Assembly: GCA_934663775.1 (NCBI GenBank)
Contig: CAKUKU010000012.1
Span: forward strand, 1 to 54,107
From: an uncultured Ellagibacter sp.
GTDB taxonomy: Bacteria; Actinomycetota; Coriobacteriia; Coriobacteriales; Eggerthellaceae
Direction: 5' to 3'
DNA: 54,107 nt
The number at the start of each line of letters is the position of its first letter. The stretch's first letter is position 1. A program made the translations under genes and the position numbers. The notes under the pieces were generated by a model. It was not told where the DNA came from, ran no database searches, and worked only from the letters and a program-made list of their open reading frames with translations. Shown here piece after piece: positions 34,820-43,755 of this stretch.

Positions 34820-35906
34820 AGAGCGCTTTCTCTTTGGCGTGGCGTGTGCGCTCGCGGGCGGTGCGCTCTGGGGCTTCTCGGGCGCGTGCTCGCAGTACCT
34901 GTTCGCGCACTACGACATCGACGCCTCCTTCATCACTGCATCCCGCATGCTCGGCTCGGGTGCGCTGTTTTTAGTGTTGCTTCTCGCGACGCGCCGCGAG
35001 CGCCTTGTTGCGATGCTACGCGATAGGGCCTCGTTGCGGAGTCTCGTCATATTCGGCGTCTTCGGGCTCTTCGCCTGCCAGTTTTCCTACATCGCCTCGA
35101 TCGGCTGCACCAATGCCGGTACAGCCACAGTGCTGCAATCGCTCGGCACGGTGTGGGTCATGCTCGCCGCGTGCGTGCTCGCGAGGAAGCCTCCGCGCGC
35201 AGGAGAGGCGCTAGGGCTTGTGTTCGCCCTGGTGGCAACCTTCCTTATTGCGACACAAGGAAACCTGTCAAGTTTGGCGCTTCCCGCTGCGGGGCTTGCG
35301 TGGGGTCTTGCGAACAGCATCACTGTTGCGATTTACATCATGTACCCCAAACGCCTCATGTTCGTGTGGGGAACCCTCCTGACGACAGGCGTTGGCATGG
35401 CGATCGGAGGAGTTGCTGCGGGAATCGCGTGGGCGGCGCCTGCCGCGTGGGGCGGTGGCGTCGTCGTGCCTGCTCTCGATGCGACGGGATGGCTTGTCCT
35501 TGCAGCCATCGCCGTTTTGGGAACGTTCGCGGCTTTCACGCTGTACCTGCACGGCGTCGCGCTCGTGGGCCCCGTGACGGGTAGCCTGCTCGGCGCTATG
35601 GAGCCGGTGAGCGCGACGGTGTTCGCCGCGCTGTGGCTCGGGACCTCGTTTACCGGCTACGACTGGGCCGGCTTTTTGCTCATGGTGTCGATGATCCTGC
35701 TCGTCTCCGTGGCAGGCGGGAAGAAGCCTGCGGACGAGGAGCCCTTGCGCGGCATGGACGCGGAGGCTGCAACCTGCGGGGATGGGAAGCCCGCTTCCTG
35801 CGAGGGCACAAGGCCCGCGTTTGGCGAGGGCGTGAAGCCTGCGGCGGGTTCTGCATGCCCACCGCTTTCGGGTGGTGTGAATGTGGGACAGGAAAGGAAA
35901 GGCTGA
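34803..35906 (+). CDS. EamA/DMT-superfamily transporter
   Basis: 367 aa with two EamA repeats, about ten hydrophobic helices over residues 8-300 (CALAGGALWGFSGACSQYLF opens repeat 1; ALDATGWLVLAAIAVLGT and GAMEPVSATVFAALWLG are in repeat 2). Family members export amino acids or other metabolites. The last 65 residues are a hydrophilic Cys/Pro/Gly-rich tail with a loose repeat (GKPASCEG, TRPAFGEG, VKPAAGSA), unusual for the family. The GTG at 34803 lies inside mfd with AAGGAG upstream, so the two are translationally coupled. The dipeptidase gene follows by one base. Confidence 0.85.
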   Translation: MGKGSRERFLFGVACALAGGALWGFSGACSQYLFAHYDIDASFITASRMLGSGALFLVLLLATRRERLVAMLRDRASLRSLVIFGVFGLFACQFSYIASIGCTNAGTATVLQSLGTVWVMLAACVLARKPPRAGEALGLVFALVATFLIATQGNLSSLALPAAGLAWGLANSITVAIYIMYPKRLMFVWGTLLTTGVGMAIGGVAAGIAWAAPAAWGGGVVVPALDATGWLVLAAIAVLGTFAAFTLYLHGVALVGPVTGSLLGAMEPVSATVFAALWLGTSFTGYDWAGFLLMVSMILLVSVAGGKKPADEEPLRGMDAEAATCGDGKPASCEGTRPAFGEGVKPAAGSACPPLSGGVNVGQERKG

Positions 35907-35907
35907 C

Positions 35908-36897
35908 ATGAGGGTTTTCGATTTGCATTGCGATACGCTCGACCGTTTGGCGCTTCACGGCGAGGCGGGAGGCGCTGCGTTCGAGTACATGGAGGGCGAT
36001 AGCTCCATCCCGCATGCGCGTATGAGCTCGCTTCTTTCCAATGACGCGCACATCTCGCTTGAGCGCACGGCGCAATTCAACTGGTGCCAGTGCTTCGCCG
36101 TGTTCGTTCCCGACGAGCTGCGAGGCAACGCCGCGTGGTCGTTCTATCTGCGCATTCGCGATTTCTTCCGCGGTCAGGCGGCGCAATTCGAAAAGCAGCT
36201 TGCGCCCGTTCGCACCTCAGGCGAGGCCGAGTGCGCGTTTGGCGCGGGAAAGACCGCCGGCATGCTCACGGTGGAGGGTGCGGCGTTTCTCGCCGACGAC
36301 GGTCATGCGGGCGAGCGCCTCGACACGATCGCGGACGACGGGGTGCGCATGGTGACGCTCACCTGGAACGGGCGGAACGCGCTCGGCAGCGGCAACGTCA
36401 CCGAAGATGGCTTGACGCTGTTCGGCCGTACGTGCGTCCGCGAGCTCGAGGCGCGCGGTATTGTGGTGGACGTCTCGCATTTGAATGACGCCGGGTTCAA
36501 AGACGTGTGCGGCTGCGCGCAAAAGCCCTTCGCGGCCTCACATTCCAACGCGCGCGCCGTCTGCGGGCACAAGCGCAATCTCGCTGACTGGCAGCTGCGC
36601 GAGATCGCCGATCGCGGCGGCATCGTCGGGTTCAACTACTACAACGACTTCCTGAACGACCGTGGGGAAGAGGCCACGCGCGACGATGCGCTGCGCCACA
36701 TCGATCATATCCTGGAAGTGGCGGGAGAAGACCTGCTTGCGCTCGGAAGCGATTACGACGGCAGCGAGGTGCCCCGCTGGCTTTCCCCCTGCACGGGCGT
36801 CGCGAATTTGCATGACATCGTGGTAAAGGAGTTCGGCGGCGAGATCGCGAGCAAGATGTTCTGGGAAAACGCCGCACGCTTTTTCGCGGAGAAGTAA
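35908..36897 (+). CDS. Membrane dipeptidase family (renal dipeptidase-like) peptidase
   Basis: 329-aa binuclear zinc hydrolase of peptidase family M19. Metal ligands are seen in FDLHCDTLDR, in LTVEGA (the bridging glutamate), in VDVSHLN and in AASHSNARAV; GSDYDG completes the site. There is no signal peptide, so it is likely cytosolic. The ATG at 35908 is one base after the transporter stop with GGAAAGG upstream. It is co-transcribed with mfd and the EamA transporter; dipeptide turnover with amino-acid export is a reasonable link. Confidence 0.9.
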   Translation: MRVFDLHCDTLDRLALHGEAGGAAFEYMEGDSSIPHARMSSLLSNDAHISLERTAQFNWCQCFAVFVPDELRGNAAWSFYLRIRDFFRGQAAQFEKQLAPVRTSGEAECAFGAGKTAGMLTVEGAAFLADDGHAGERLDTIADDGVRMVTLTWNGRNALGSGNVTEDGLTLFGRTCVRELEARGIVVDVSHLNDAGFKDVCGCAQKPFAASHSNARAVCGHKRNLADWQLREIADRGGIVGFNYYNDFLNDRGEEATRDDALRHIDHILEVAGEDLLALGSDYDGSEVPRWLSPCTGVANLHDIVVKEFGGEIASKMFWENAARFFAEK

Positions 36898-36977
36898 GGA
36901 CGCAACCCTTTAGGACCCTCAACGGTCGCTAAGGTCGCGAAGGCTTGCGTGCTTCCCGCTGGGAGGGCGGGTGCAAC

Positions 36978-37379
36978 CTATCTCGCGCAGGTAGCGCACA
37001 TCTTCGCGATGCGCCGCCCCGTGTCGTCGGTGATTTCTACGGTGTAGAACCCCAGACGGCGGCCCGATTTATCGGCATCGCAGGTAGCGATGAGCTTTTC
37101 GCCCTTCGTTGCCGAGAAGTACTCGATGGTGTTGCTCACCGATACGCTCGGGGGCTCGCCGATGTTGCAGGCGATGGCGAGCGCGAAGTCGGCGAGCGTA
37201 AAGATGGCGCCGCCCATGACGTTCCCCGTTGCGTTGCGGTGGATTTCGGCGAGCTTCATCTCGCAGACCGCATGTCCGCGCCTCGCCTCGACGACGGTGC
37301 AGCCTGCCGCGCGCGTGGCGAACTGGTCGTTCGCGAAATGGTTCGCCACTTCTTCGAGTGTGGGATTGTCCGAGAGCAT
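36978..37379 (-). CDS. PaaI-type hotdog thioesterase
   Basis: 133-aa hotdog-fold protein of the PaaI/YdiI group. The family segment HRNATGNVMGGAIFTLADFA contains the Gly-rich turn and the catalytic-position Asp after the helix start. It hydrolyses acyl-CoA type thioesters; the substrate is unknown. The ATG at 37379 starts a short hydrophilic helix and is preceded by an A/G-rich stretch. It is the last gene of the gltX, polyferredoxin, thioesterase operon, 19 bp after the polyferredoxin stop, and convergent with the dipeptidase. Confidence 0.85.
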   Translation of the reverse strand: MLSDNPTLEEVANHFANDQFATRAAGCTVVEARRGHAVCEMKLAEIHRNATGNVMGGAIFTLADFALAIACNIGEPPSVSVSNTIEYFSATKGEKLIATCDADKSGRRLGFYTVEITDDTGRRIAKMCATCAR

Positions 37380-37398
37380 TTTTACCTTTTTCTTTTCG

Positions 37399-38538
37399 CT
37401 ATTCGTCGTCAGGTTGGGGGAGCAGCTCGCCGGCATATGCCTCGCGAAGACCTGCGGCCTTGTTCGGGCAGGCGTCCTCGCACAAACCGCACCCGATGCA
37501 CAGCCGCGCCTCGAAGGTGAGCGTACCGTTTTCGGGGCTTGGATGGCGCGCACCCGTGGGGCAGGCCCTCATGCAGTCGCCCGCGTTGTCGCATTTCGCC
37601 TCGTCGGTGGCAGAAACCGTCACGCGGCTTCGCACGGCGACGGCATCCGACGCATCGGCCGCTTCAAGTAGCATCCGCCGGCGCGGAATGAGGATGCTTC
37701 GCGAGAAGCCGCCCTCAGCGAAGGTGTTCGCCTCCGGTGAGCCGACGGCGCCCCCGATGCGCTCGTCTGAGAGCATGTGCGCTCGCTGCTCGTGATAGGC
37801 GCGCAGCGATTCGTTTCGCCTCATGCGGTAGACGCCCGACGCGATTTCCTCCGCCTGATCCTTCAGGTCGGCTATCGCCTCGCGGCGGTCTTTGCCGCCT
37901 TGCGAGCTGAGCGTTTGCATGAGCGTCGGCGCGACCTGCGCCTCGGGGACGTCGTCAGTGAAGGCGACCGAGCGCTCCGTGGCCGCTTCCGCCTGTTCGA
38001 TTGCGGCGGCGAAATGGTCGAGACCCTGGGCGCGGGTGCGCTTGCACACCTCGCATTCCTCGAACACGACGGCGACGGCGATGTTGATGCCTTGCGCGAG
38101 CGCGCAGGTCCAAAGCTCGGGCGGAAGCATCGCCAGGCATGGCAGCGCGATCACGTTGTCCGCGGAGAGAAAGTTCGAGGGAAGCAGATACGAGCAGGTC
38201 AGGATGACGTTTTCCCCCGTGAGCGCAATCTTTCGCATCTGGGACATGACGGCCTCGACGCTTGCTCCGGGAATGGCGAAGCCGTCGCAGACGCCAACGC
38301 ATATCCCGCATTTGGTACACGCATGCGCATCGACGGCGGCGGAGGCGTTCGCGAAGGCGATTGCACCCTTCGGGCATGCCTCGATGCACTCCTTGCACAC
38401 CGATCCGAAGGACCGCGTGCAGAAGTCGCGCAGGAAGAGCACCTTGCGCGGAGCGCCTAGGGCGACGCGCAAGGTGGATGGGGCGTCCGCGCTCGCTTGC
38501 GCAGTCGCCCCGTTTTCGATGTCGCTAGTCGTTCCCAC
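37399..38538 (-). CDS. Polyferredoxin-like 4Fe-4S protein
   Basis: 379 aa. The N-terminal region has two clusters' worth of cysteines: C40-X7-C48-X2-C51-X3-C55 and C74-X2-C77-X2-C80-X3-C84. The middle (90-270) is a novel-looking domain with CSYLLP, ALPCLAML and EECEVCKRT. The C terminus carries two more cluster motifs (CDNAGDCMRACPTGA and CIGCGLCEDACPNKA). It is soluble, with no flavin motif seen. The GTG at 38538 overlaps the 3' end of gltX by 14 bp with GAGG upstream. It is probably an electron-transfer or sensor protein; family not recognised. Confidence 0.75.
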   Translation of the reverse strand: MGTTSDIENGATAQASADAPSTLRVALGAPRKVLFLRDFCTRSFGSVCKECIEACPKGAIAFANASAAVDAHACTKCGICVGVCDGFAIPGASVEAVMSQMRKIALTGENVILTCSYLLPSNFLSADNVIALPCLAMLPPELWTCALAQGINIAVAVVFEECEVCKRTRAQGLDHFAAAIEQAEAATERSVAFTDDVPEAQVAPTLMQTLSSQGGKDRREAIADLKDQAEEIASGVYRMRRNESLRAYHEQRAHMLSDERIGGAVGSPEANTFAEGGFSRSILIPRRRMLLEAADASDAVAVRSRVTVSATDEAKCDNAGDCMRACPTGARHPSPENGTLTFEARLCIGCGLCEDACPNKAAGLREAYAGELLPQPDDE

Positions 38539-40072
38539 CGAAGACCTCGGCGGTCACCTGATCGATGCGTGCGAGCACGTCCTCGCGCGGCAAAAGCTCG
38601 ATCGACTCGAACAGCGGCGGGGAAACCATGTTGCCGCAGATGGCGACGCGAAGCGGCTGCAGCACGAACTTGAGCTTCATGTTGAGCGCGCCTTCCTCGG
38701 CAAGCTCGCGGCAGGCGGCCTCAAGTCCCGCGGCCTCCCATGCGCGGCTTTCGTCGGCTAAGATGGCGCGACACGCGGCGAGCGCTTCCTCGGCGCGGGC
38801 GCCTTCCTTCAAAAGAACCTTCTTCGTGCTCTTCTCGTCGAGCACCTCGACACGCGGCCCCCAGAACATGTAGGCCAGCTTGTCGGCGGCGTCGACAAGG
38901 CGCGTCTCGCGCTCGGCGACGAGCGGGTAGAGCTTCTCGTAGAACTCGGGGCGGTTCGCAATGTCGGCTGCAGTCTCGCGGATTTCCTCCTCGGAGATCT
39001 CCGCGTCGGCGGCGACGCCCGCGCGTGCGCGCGCAAGCCATGGCACGCTCGCGTCGACCCAATCCTCGGCGCCCATCTCCTTGATGTACTGGCCGTTCAT
39101 CCATTCGAGCTTCGTCTCGTCGAACACGGCGTCCTTCTTGGTGATGCGGTCGAGCGAGAACTCGCTGCACAGCACGTCGCGGCTGATGAGCGTCGTCTCG
39201 CCGTCGAGCGACCAGCCCAGAAGGGCAAGGAAGTTCACCATCGCGTCGGGCAAAAAGCCGCGGTCGCGGAACTCTTCCACACTCGCCGCGCCGTGGCGCT
39301 TGGAGAGCTTCTTGCCGTCGGGGCCTAGAATCATCGACAGGTGCGCGAACGTGGGCACGTCGTAGCCGAGCGCCTCGTAGATGAGAATCTGGCGCGGGGT
39401 GTTCGATAGGTGGTCATCGCCGCGGATGACGTGCGTGATCCCCATGTTCGCGTCGTCGCACACGACCGCGAAGTTGTAGGTGGGCGTGCCGTCGGTGCGC
39501 ACGACGATCATGTCGTCCATAACGTCGGCGGGGAAGGACACGTGTCCGTAGACCGCGTCGTCGAACTCGATGGGGCCGTGGTCGAGGGGCACCTTCAGGC
39601 GCCAAACGTGCGGCTCGCCGGCCTCGATGCGGCGCTGCGCCTCGGCGGGGTCGATGTTGCGGCACGTGCGATCGTAGCCCGCATAGCCGCCCTCTTCCGC
39701 TTCCGCCTTCGCGCGTTTTTTGTCGAGCAGCTCCTTAGAACAGAAGCACGGATATACCGCCCCGCGGTCCTTCAGGCGCTCGAGCGCGGCCTTGTAGGTG
39801 TCGAAGCGCTGGGTCTGGAAGTAGGGACCCGCGTCACCGCCGACTTCGGGGCCCTCGTCCCAGTCGAGGTTGAGCCACTTCATGGCGTTCAGGATGACCT
39901 GGACGTTTTCCTCGGTCGAGCGCTCGGGGTCGGTGTCCTCGATGCGCAGGATGAAGGTGCCGCCCATCGCGCGGGCGAACGCCCAGTTATAGATCGCGGT
40001 GCGCGCGCCGCCAACGTGCAAACGGCCGGTGGGCGAGGGCGCGAAGCGCACGCGTACAGGTTTGTCAGTCAC
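38525..40072 (-). CDS. gltX: Glutamyl-tRNA synthetase
   Basis: 515-aa class Ic synthetase. The HIGH-type motif is GRLHVGGARTA at 17-27 and the KMSKS-type motif KLSKRHGA at about 253. The zinc-like segment PCFCSKELLDKKRA and the C-terminal helical anticodon-binding domain are present. The KLSKR with discriminating residues cannot be used here to tell discriminating from non-discriminating enzyme. It is the first gene of a minus-strand unit with the polyferredoxin and thioesterase. A family A repeat lies upstream between it and the DUF1461 gene. Confidence 0.96.
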   Translation of the reverse strand: MTDKPVRVRFAPSPTGRLHVGGARTAIYNWAFARAMGGTFILRIEDTDPERSTEENVQVILNAMKWLNLDWDEGPEVGGDAGPYFQTQRFDTYKAALERLKDRGAVYPCFCSKELLDKKRAKAEAEEGGYAGYDRTCRNIDPAEAQRRIEAGEPHVWRLKVPLDHGPIEFDDAVYGHVSFPADVMDDMIVVRTDGTPTYNFAVVCDDANMGITHVIRGDDHLSNTPRQILIYEALGYDVPTFAHLSMILGPDGKKLSKRHGAASVEEFRDRGFLPDAMVNFLALLGWSLDGETTLISRDVLCSEFSLDRITKKDAVFDETKLEWMNGQYIKEMGAEDWVDASVPWLARARAGVAADAEISEEEIRETAADIANRPEFYEKLYPLVAERETRLVDAADKLAYMFWGPRVEVLDEKSTKKVLLKEGARAEEALAACRAILADESRAWEAAGLEAACRELAEEGALNMKLKFVLQPLRVAICGNMVSPPLFESIELLPREDVLARIDQVTAEVFGGND

Positions 40073-40287
40073 GGATTCCTCTTTCGTCTTTTGGAAGTCG
40101 TTTCAACCCATATATGATACTCGCTTTCGCGGGCGGGCGCGGGGATTGCACGGTATTGCGACAATCGAGGTGAACGAGGTTGATTCGGCCACCAAAGCAT
40201 GCCGGAAAGCAAAGGATCGACATGCCGATCATCCTACCAATCAGGTAGCGCGGGGTGAGGCGAGGCCGCACGTTCCCTTGCCCGTCG

Positions 40288-40480
40288 CCTTCTTTCGCGA
40301 AAAACTGCCTTCGCGGACAAAAAACGGCGATATGCGAGGAGTTTCTAGGAGTAAACTTCATCTTGGAAAATCTGACTTGGGGAAACGCCGGCAGAAGCGC
40401 GAGCGAGCGATCATTTCCGAGCCTGAGGACTCACATATCGACGATATTTGTCCACTGCACCTCGTTTTTCGAGAAGAAGG
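40288..40480. repeat. Family A inverted-end repeat, copy 2
   Basis: The core inverted ends are 40313-40340 and 40428-40455 (143 bp). The right end matches copy 1 as GACTCACATATCG. Weaker inverted homology extends to CCTTCTTTCGCGAAAAAC (from 40289) and GTTTTTCGAGAAGAAGG (to 40480). It fills much of the 466-bp gap 40073-40538, between gltX and the DUF1461 gene. The rest of the gap shows no gene. Confidence 0.65.
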
Positions 40481-40538
40481 GTGCGGCACCCGCCATGGCA
40501 GGGCGCGGCGGGTGCGGTGTTTCGCCGTGGGAGGGAAG

Positions 40539-41444
40539 CTAAGCGCGACGGAGTGCGAAGCCTGCGACGGCGGAGATGGCGCTCACGACGAGCGTCACCC
40601 CGAGCCAGATGGCGCCCATGCCTACCCAGAAGGGCTCGGGATACATGGTGATGAGCAGCGAGTCGGCGTCGAACACCCAGCTCCCCTGCGTGAAGAACAG
40701 GCTGTGGAACACGGCGAACAGCCCTTCGAAGTCGATGGCCGCCCACGCGCCGAGTACGGCGAAAACCGCGATCACGGCGACCCCCGCCCCCAAAAGCACG
40801 GTCCCGAACGTGCGCCTGCCGCTTGCGCAACCCACGCCCACGGCGGTGAGCGCGGCTACGATGAACGCGCCGAGTGCTATGGGCTCGGCAACCTTCACCA
40901 CTCCGAAGACGTCGTCTAGGTGCCTTATCGCCTCCGGGTCGAGCACGCAGGTGTAGGACGCCTGCTCGAGCAGCGCGTCTGCGTGCTCGGCGCTCGGCTG
41001 CAGCGTGCGCATTTTGTTCGCCTCGCCGGGTGTGGCGCTTGCGGTGCCGAGCGAGGTCGCGAAGCTGTAGAAAAGCGTGGTGTCCGCGGAAGCGTCGCCC
41101 GTGCTCACGCCGTCTTTCGCGGCGAGCTCGTCCCAGCGTGCGACGTCGAGTGCGCCCCGAGTCGCGCGCCCGTCGGCTTCGGCGCTTGCGTTCATGTCGT
41201 AAATCGCCTGGTTGAGGGCGAAGCGGTCGTTCTCGTCGAAGGTGTAGCGTTTCCCCGCGAGCGCCATGGCGACAAGCTCGTCGTGGGCAAACGGCGTGTC
41301 TGGGTTCGTCGTTCCCGCATATGCATCGGCAAGCTTCACCGTCGAGTCGTCGGGCACGGCCACGGCTATGAACCCGACGGTGACAAACGAGATGGCCAGG
41401 CAGACGACACATATCACGGAGACGATGCGGTTTCCCCATCCCAT
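40539..41444 (-). CDS. DUF1461/TIGR01906-family membrane protein
   Basis: 301 aa. One N-terminal TM helix (8-30), a large extracytoplasmic domain (about 35-170) and four further hydrophobic helices. The signature FHSLFFTQGSWVFDADSLL followed by MYPEPFW is diagnostic of the family. Function is unknown in general; members occur widely in anaerobic Gram-positives. GGAGG lies upstream of the ATG at 41444. It starts 12 bp after the ATP-grasp-like gene stops, so the two form an operon. Confidence 0.85.
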   Translation of the reverse strand: MGWGNRIVSVICVVCLAISFVTVGFIAVAVPDDSTVKLADAYAGTTNPDTPFAHDELVAMALAGKRYTFDENDRFALNQAIYDMNASAEADGRATRGALDVARWDELAAKDGVSTGDASADTTLFYSFATSLGTASATPGEANKMRTLQPSAEHADALLEQASYTCVLDPEAIRHLDDVFGVVKVAEPIALGAFIVAALTAVGVGCASGRRTFGTVLLGAGVAVIAVFAVLGAWAAIDFEGLFAVFHSLFFTQGSWVFDADSLLITMYPEPFWVGMGAIWLGVTLVVSAISAVAGFALRRA

Positions 41445-41456
41445 GTCGCCAGCCTC

Positions 41457-42824
41457 CTACTCGTTGACCCAGATGGTCGCTGCGGTGATGCCGCGCATGG
41501 GCTTCGAGATGGTGGGAAGCGGCCCCAGGCGGCTAAACACACCCTGGAAGCGCCCGTTGTAGCAATAGAGGCCTTCCAGATTGTTGTACATGGCGCCCTT
41601 GCGGTCGACTTCCTCGTCGGAGAGGCCCGCGATGTCGTTGTCGGGCTCTAAGATGTGCGTCTTGTACGGCGTGATATAGCGCTGCACGAGAAACGGCGCG
41701 CCCGCCGCGCCGTTCGCGAAACGGTCGATGATTCCGTTCCACTTCTCCTGCGTCTGGAAGCACCCGGCGTACACGTCGGCGGCCCCGTAGGCGTCGGTCG
41801 GCTTCACGATCCAGGCGTCCTTGTTCGCGCGCACCTCGTCCAGGTCGATCTCGCTCGAGTCGAGATAGCGCGTCTTGGGGACCGTGCGTGCGACGAACGC
41901 GTTCTCTTCGTCGGTGAGGAACGCCTGCGTCTTCGGGTGGAAAAGCGCCTCGCAGATCTGCTTATCGTGCACGATATGCCCGGCGAAGCTGCCGATGAGC
42001 GCCACTTTCTGCGCGCGCACGGCCTCGATGAGCGCCTGCGAGTCGTCCCAGAATTCGAGGACGTCGTTGGTTACGCAGCGCCGCCAGATGGCGTGCACGG
42101 GCTGCCCTTGGGAGTCGCGCAGCACCTCGCCGTCGAAGGTGAGGTCGCGCACATCGCACACGCAGCACGGGTAGCCGTGGTCCTCGAATTTCTTCGCGAA
42201 CAGGTGAAACTCGTCCACGACGCCGTTTTGCAGGTAATCGCAGATGGCGAAGCGGGGGTTTTCGACGCGCCCCTTGTAGGTGCCGTAGATGCCGATGAAC
42301 TCGAAAACCCAGCTCTCGAACAGCTCGCAAGGCTCGACGTCGTGGCGCCGCGCGAATTCCCGGAAGGTCTTCGTCTGTTCGAGCGAGTTCGTGATCTCGC
42401 GGTTCTCGTTCATGCCCGACGAGCCGTCCCCGTTGAACTCGCAGAAGGCGATATCCCCGGTTTCCTCGTTAAGGAAGATGTCGAAGCGCGCGAAGGGCAG
42501 GATGGCGTCGTAGCCGCGCGGCACCAAGATGAGCTCGGCTAAGCGCGGGTCGTAGTCGAAGATGGTGCGGTAGTCGGGATCCTCGAGGTAGCGCTCGATG
42601 ACCTTGCACAGGATGCGGTGCGTCGTCTCGACCGTGGTGCGCATAATCTCGCGCGTGCGGCGATCGTAGAGGCGCGGCACGAACGAGGTGGATATGACCT
42701 GATGATGCACGATGGCGGTTGAGTTCTTCATGTAATCGTAGGCGGCGCGGCGACCCTCGATGTCGCCGCCCAAGCCCTCCATGATGTCGAAGTATTCCTG
42801 CGTGTAGGCGCTGTTCTTCAGCAT
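41457..42824 (-). CDS. ATP-grasp-like carboxylate ligase
   Basis: 455 aa, resembling the glutathionylspermidine-synthase-type ATP-grasp fold. IAFCEFNGDGSSGMNENREI near residue 130 carries acidic and Asn metal-binding-type residues, and AWIVKPTDAYGAADVY near 345 looks like the nucleotide-binding Lys strand. No signal or membrane segment. GGAAGGAG precedes the ATG at 42824. It is first in a two-gene unit with the DUF1461 protein, which suggests a cell-envelope or modified-peptide role. Substrates are unknown and the family call is by style, not by search. Confidence 0.6.
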   Translation of the reverse strand: MLKNSAYTQEYFDIMEGLGGDIEGRRAAYDYMKNSTAIVHHQVISTSFVPRLYDRRTREIMRTTVETTHRILCKVIERYLEDPDYRTIFDYDPRLAELILVPRGYDAILPFARFDIFLNEETGDIAFCEFNGDGSSGMNENREITNSLEQTKTFREFARRHDVEPCELFESWVFEFIGIYGTYKGRVENPRFAICDYLQNGVVDEFHLFAKKFEDHGYPCCVCDVRDLTFDGEVLRDSQGQPVHAIWRRCVTNDVLEFWDDSQALIEAVRAQKVALIGSFAGHIVHDKQICEALFHPKTQAFLTDEENAFVARTVPKTRYLDSSEIDLDEVRANKDAWIVKPTDAYGAADVYAGCFQTQEKWNGIIDRFANGAAGAPFLVQRYITPYKTHILEPDNDIAGLSDEEVDRKGAMYNNLEGLYCYNGRFQGVFSRLGPLPTISKPMRGITAATIWVNE

Positions 42825-43072
42825 GCACGCTCCTTCCGGGGGAGTTTTCGCTTATTGGACGAGTGTAGCATTGCAGGGGCTCACCGAGGCGGCGGGATGT
42901 CGACGGAATGCTGATGGGGCTGCGGCCGTCGCTTTCCGGGGAGCGATGCAGCTCGCGTCATCCCACTGCATGGGTTTGCCGGGGCGCCTGTGGGGCGAGG
43001 TAAAGCGTGTCCTCGTTAAGGTCCCAGTCCTTGGGCCTGCCGGGGCGATTCCTGCGGGGCGAAGCTCACTTC

Positions 43073-43225
43073 GTGGTCAACTGAGCGAGTTGTGCGCTGC
43101 CATTTCTCAGAATAATCTGACTTGCTTTAAGCTGACCTGGTGATTTGCTTTCGGATAGTGCTCCGTCCCGTCATGAGGGGGCAAATCAGGCGAAAAAACG
43201 TCGCACAACTCGTCCAGTTGACCAC
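43073..43225. repeat. Family B 153-bp repeat, copy 1
   Basis: Ends GTGGTCAACTGAGCGAG... (43073-43096) and CGCACAACTCGTCCAGTTG... (43202-43225) are inverted copies over 24 bp with two mismatches. The centre has ATTTCTCAGAATAATCTGAC and TTAAGCTGACCTGG, shared with copy 2. An inner GATTTGC/GCAAATC stem is also present. It lies inside the gene-free stretch 42825-43654. Confidence 0.8.
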
Positions 43226-43654
43226 CAACTTGCTTCCTTGCTCCCGAAAGACCCCCCGGAGGTCGCGTCAAGATCTGCGGTGTATTGAGGGCCATCGCCA
43301 GGAGCTGCTCTGCTTGCGTCCCTCTTTGCGGTGCATCGAGGAACCCGAGCACGTGAACCGCGTGAATGGAATCGCAGCGCCCCGATTCGTGGTGAGCCAT
43401 GGGCCATCGTTGGAACCCTTCGTACTGCCTCGCCGAAACTTTTCCCCCTGTCTACCCTCGAAAGTTGCACCTTTGACGATTTCGCTTCTGCGGGTGTCGC
43501 CAGCTCGACGCATTGGGAAGGGTGGCGGGGAGAAACTCCGCGAAACGACTGCGGTTGGGAATTGTTTCTTTTTTGTTCTCAATTAGAATAGACGGCGGTG
43601 TGGTAAAGTACCGCATGCATAAACGAGGGTGCACGGATTGCGCCCGCGAATATC
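43226..43654. other. Non-coding stretch upstream of the metK riboswitch
   Basis: No open frame here looks like a protein and no known RNA was recognised. A TGGTAAAGT box near 43600-43608 may be an extended -10 element for metK. The flanking piece 42825-43072 likewise shows nothing. Confidence 0.5.
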
Positions 43655-43745
43655 CGTTTATCAAGAGTCGGGGGAGAGAGTTGGCTCTGCGATCCCGACA
43701 CCAACCTGGCACAGCGTCAAGGTGGTCCGGCCGACAACGATGAAG
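43655..43745 (+). promoter_or_regulatory. SAM riboswitch (SAM-I clan) of metK
   Basis: P1 is TTATC (43658-43662) with GATGA (43739-43743). The core reads TCAAGAG, then GTCGGG pairing with CCCGAC (P2), an AGAG/CTCT stem inside, then ACC-A-ACCT pairing with AGGTGGT. The order and the GGGGGAGAGAGTTGGCTC segment match the S-box layout. P1's 3' strand abuts AAGGAGGA (43743-43750), so ligand binding should hide the ribosome site of metK: translational control in response to SAM. Confidence 0.75.
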
Positions 43746-43755
43746 GAGGAGCTTC

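Noticed and set aside
36898..36977. Possible terminator between dipeptidase and thioesterase genes
   Set aside because: Only an ACGCAA/TTGCGT pair over a long loop and no T-tract; not convincing.
43140..43586. A 148-codon plus-strand frame
   Set aside because: It begins inside the family B repeat, is Arg/Pro/Ser-rich without pattern, and lacks a convincing ribosome site.
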